54,584 bases of DNA from Parachlamydiales bacterium (lineage in GTDB: Bacteria; Chlamydiota; Chlamydiia; Chlamydiales; Rhabdochlamydiaceae). Location: positions 1 to 54,584 of the forward strand of contig JAGVMG010000051.1 in NCBI GenBank assembly GCA_020053915.1, written 5' to 3'. Below are positions 53,783 to 54,584 of this stretch, in pieces. A model generated the notes under the pieces. That model was not told where the DNA came from. It saw only the letters and a program-made list of their open reading frames with translations, and ran no database searches. Each line of letters begins with the position of its first letter. The first letter of the stretch is position 1. A program made the translations under genes and the position numbers.

Positions 53783-54584
53783 TTAAGAAGACCTCTCCGC
53801 TTCGACAATAAGTTCTAGGGTTTTCTCGAGAAATCCTTTGTTGCAGTATAGCTGCGTAAGGGATTTTCGAGCCTGTTTGTATTTCTTTTGAAGGCTTAAT
53901 GTTTCTGGATCAGAAAAGTCAGCTCTAAATCCAACTCCTAGAGTAAATAGAAACTTCTTTGAATCGTTGTCATGAAGACCTTTTAGGGACTTACTGATAT
54001 CTAGGTATTCTCTTTTTAATTCATCAGTCCTATTTTGTGTTAATTTTATAGGTGTGAACTTGAGGAGACCGAGAGTGTTGGCTAGGGCATCCATTTTTGC
54101 AAATAGTTCGGCATTTCTATTTCCAAAGCCTAGAGCAATTCCTAAGAGGCAGTGTTCAGAATAGAATTTATCTTTAAAACGAGAGTCTTGTAACAAGGCA
54201 TCGAATAGAGATTTATTTTTCGTCATCAGATGAGATACTTTGCTGAATTGACTGTTGTGATCACGAAAAACAGCCTCGAGTGCGTTTCTGTTAAGCACAA
54301 CTACTTTTGCAAAGTGAAGGTCCTCATCATTTTCAATGAGGTCAAAGTAGATGTTTTTTCCGCAAAAACGGTGTTGGTATTTTTTCCAAATGTTAAATCC
54401 ATCGTGGAAGAGGTTGCTATCGGGGGCAAATCCGCTAAAAAAAAGATCTAAAGCGACGACAGGATTAACAGAAAACGGACGCGGTGAAGATTTGGGAATG
54501 AGATACGAATGAAAGCTCATTGGTTTTTCCCCAAGAAATACATAGCCTGCTTGTTCTTCCTGGATAAGACTGCGGAAAAAAAAG
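53783..54584 (-). CDS. Unknown protein, paralogue of 45327-46289, truncated by the window edge
   Basis: The frame stays open to base 54584, so the gene starts beyond the window; the ATG at 54520 is internal. The extra residues upstream of it (FFFRSLIQEEQAGYVFLGEK then PMSF) align with HFFLKSIDWDAMGYVLFGDK-PMAY of the protein at 45327, and later blocks also match: LLGIALGFGNRNAELFAK, DPETLSLQKKYKQARKSL and NKGFLEKTLELI. About 267 residues are visible. No known domain. The N-terminal membrane segment of the paralogue would lie outside the window. Confidence 0.75.
   Translation of the reverse strand, partial: FFFRSLIQEEQAGYVFLGEKPMSFHSYLIPKSSPRPFSVNPVVALDLFFSGFAPDSNLFHDGFNIWKKYQHRFCGKNIYFDLIENDEDLHFAKVVVLNRNALEAVFRDHNSQFSKVSHLMTKNKSLFDALLQDSRFKDKFYSEHCLLGIALGFGNRNAELFAKMDALANTLGLLKFTPIKLTQNRTDELKREYLDISKSLKGLHDNDSKKFLFTLGVGFRADFSDPETLSLQKKYKQARKSLTQLYCNKGFLEKTLELIVEAERSS

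Overview
The window reads as a chromosomal segment of an environmental chlamydia (phylum Chlamydiae, Parachlamydia/Waddlia/Simkania-like) rather than a Chlamydiaceae pathogen. Core chlamydial markers are present: a double-length UvrA next to a divergent pyruvate kinase, the kinase PknD with a ValRS gene nearby, and the block lipid A acyltransferase - CdaR - CdaA - CydA - CydB. It also carries genes the reduced Chlamydiaceae lack: a full cytochrome bo oxidase operon, an RHS polymorphic toxin, a Doc-type toxin-antitoxin pair, a FkbM methyltransferase and several unknown proteins with eukaryote-like or effector-like folds. The genus is inference; no rRNA or tRNA was found.

Layout. 1-390: 3' end of a TolC-type efflux gene. 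532-6950: AT-rich accessory island with an RHS toxin, its overlapping immunity gene, a degenerate orphan RHS tip with a second related immunity gene, and what looks like the left end of an IS3-family element. 6948-11750 (minus): four-gene ABC-2 efflux operon (two permeases, a double ATPase, a HlyD-type adaptor). 11796-13531 (minus): FkbM methyltransferase and a kinase-like unknown. 13776-18366 (plus): papain-fold-like unknown, AGCS amino-acid symporter, outer-membrane barrel, a 168-bp palindrome and an OGFr-domain protein. 18475-22037 (minus): two small Inc-like membrane proteins and ValRS. 22197-24195: a second papain-like unknown facing a small secreted protein. 24255-28900 (minus): cyoABCD plus heme O synthase. 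29060-32402 (minus): PknD overlapping a NUDIX hydrolase. 32469-33814: small membrane protein, Doc/AbrB-type TA pair and a second palindrome. 33815-43892: TrpRS, small membrane protein, UvrA, pyruvate kinase, small unknown, RsmE. 43882-52004: lipid A acyltransferase, unknown protein, glycosyltransferase, CdaR, CdaA, CydA, CydB. 52281-54584: carrier-like membrane protein, a gene interrupted by a third palindrome, a RanBP2-type zinc-finger protein, and a partial paralogue of the unknown at 45327.

How the parts work together. Energy metabolism is well represented: a quinol-bo oxidase with its own heme O synthase, a bd oxidase, and pyruvate kinase. The c-di-AMP module (CdaA with its regulator CdaR) sits next to cydAB, as in Chlamydia. 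The envelope set comprises the acyltransferase, the glycosyltransferase, the barrel protein and the efflux systems. Interaction and conflict candidates are the RHS toxin with two immunity genes, the Doc module, and a series of unknowns with Inc-like, OGFr-like, kinase-like, papain-like, carrier-like or RanBP2-finger features.

The best leads are the RHS locus with its displaced tip and paralogous immunity gene, the three long palindromic elements (161-169 bp, one lying inside a reading frame), the OGFr-domain protein, and the tripartite carrier-like protein at 52281. All fold assignments for unknowns come from motif reading only.
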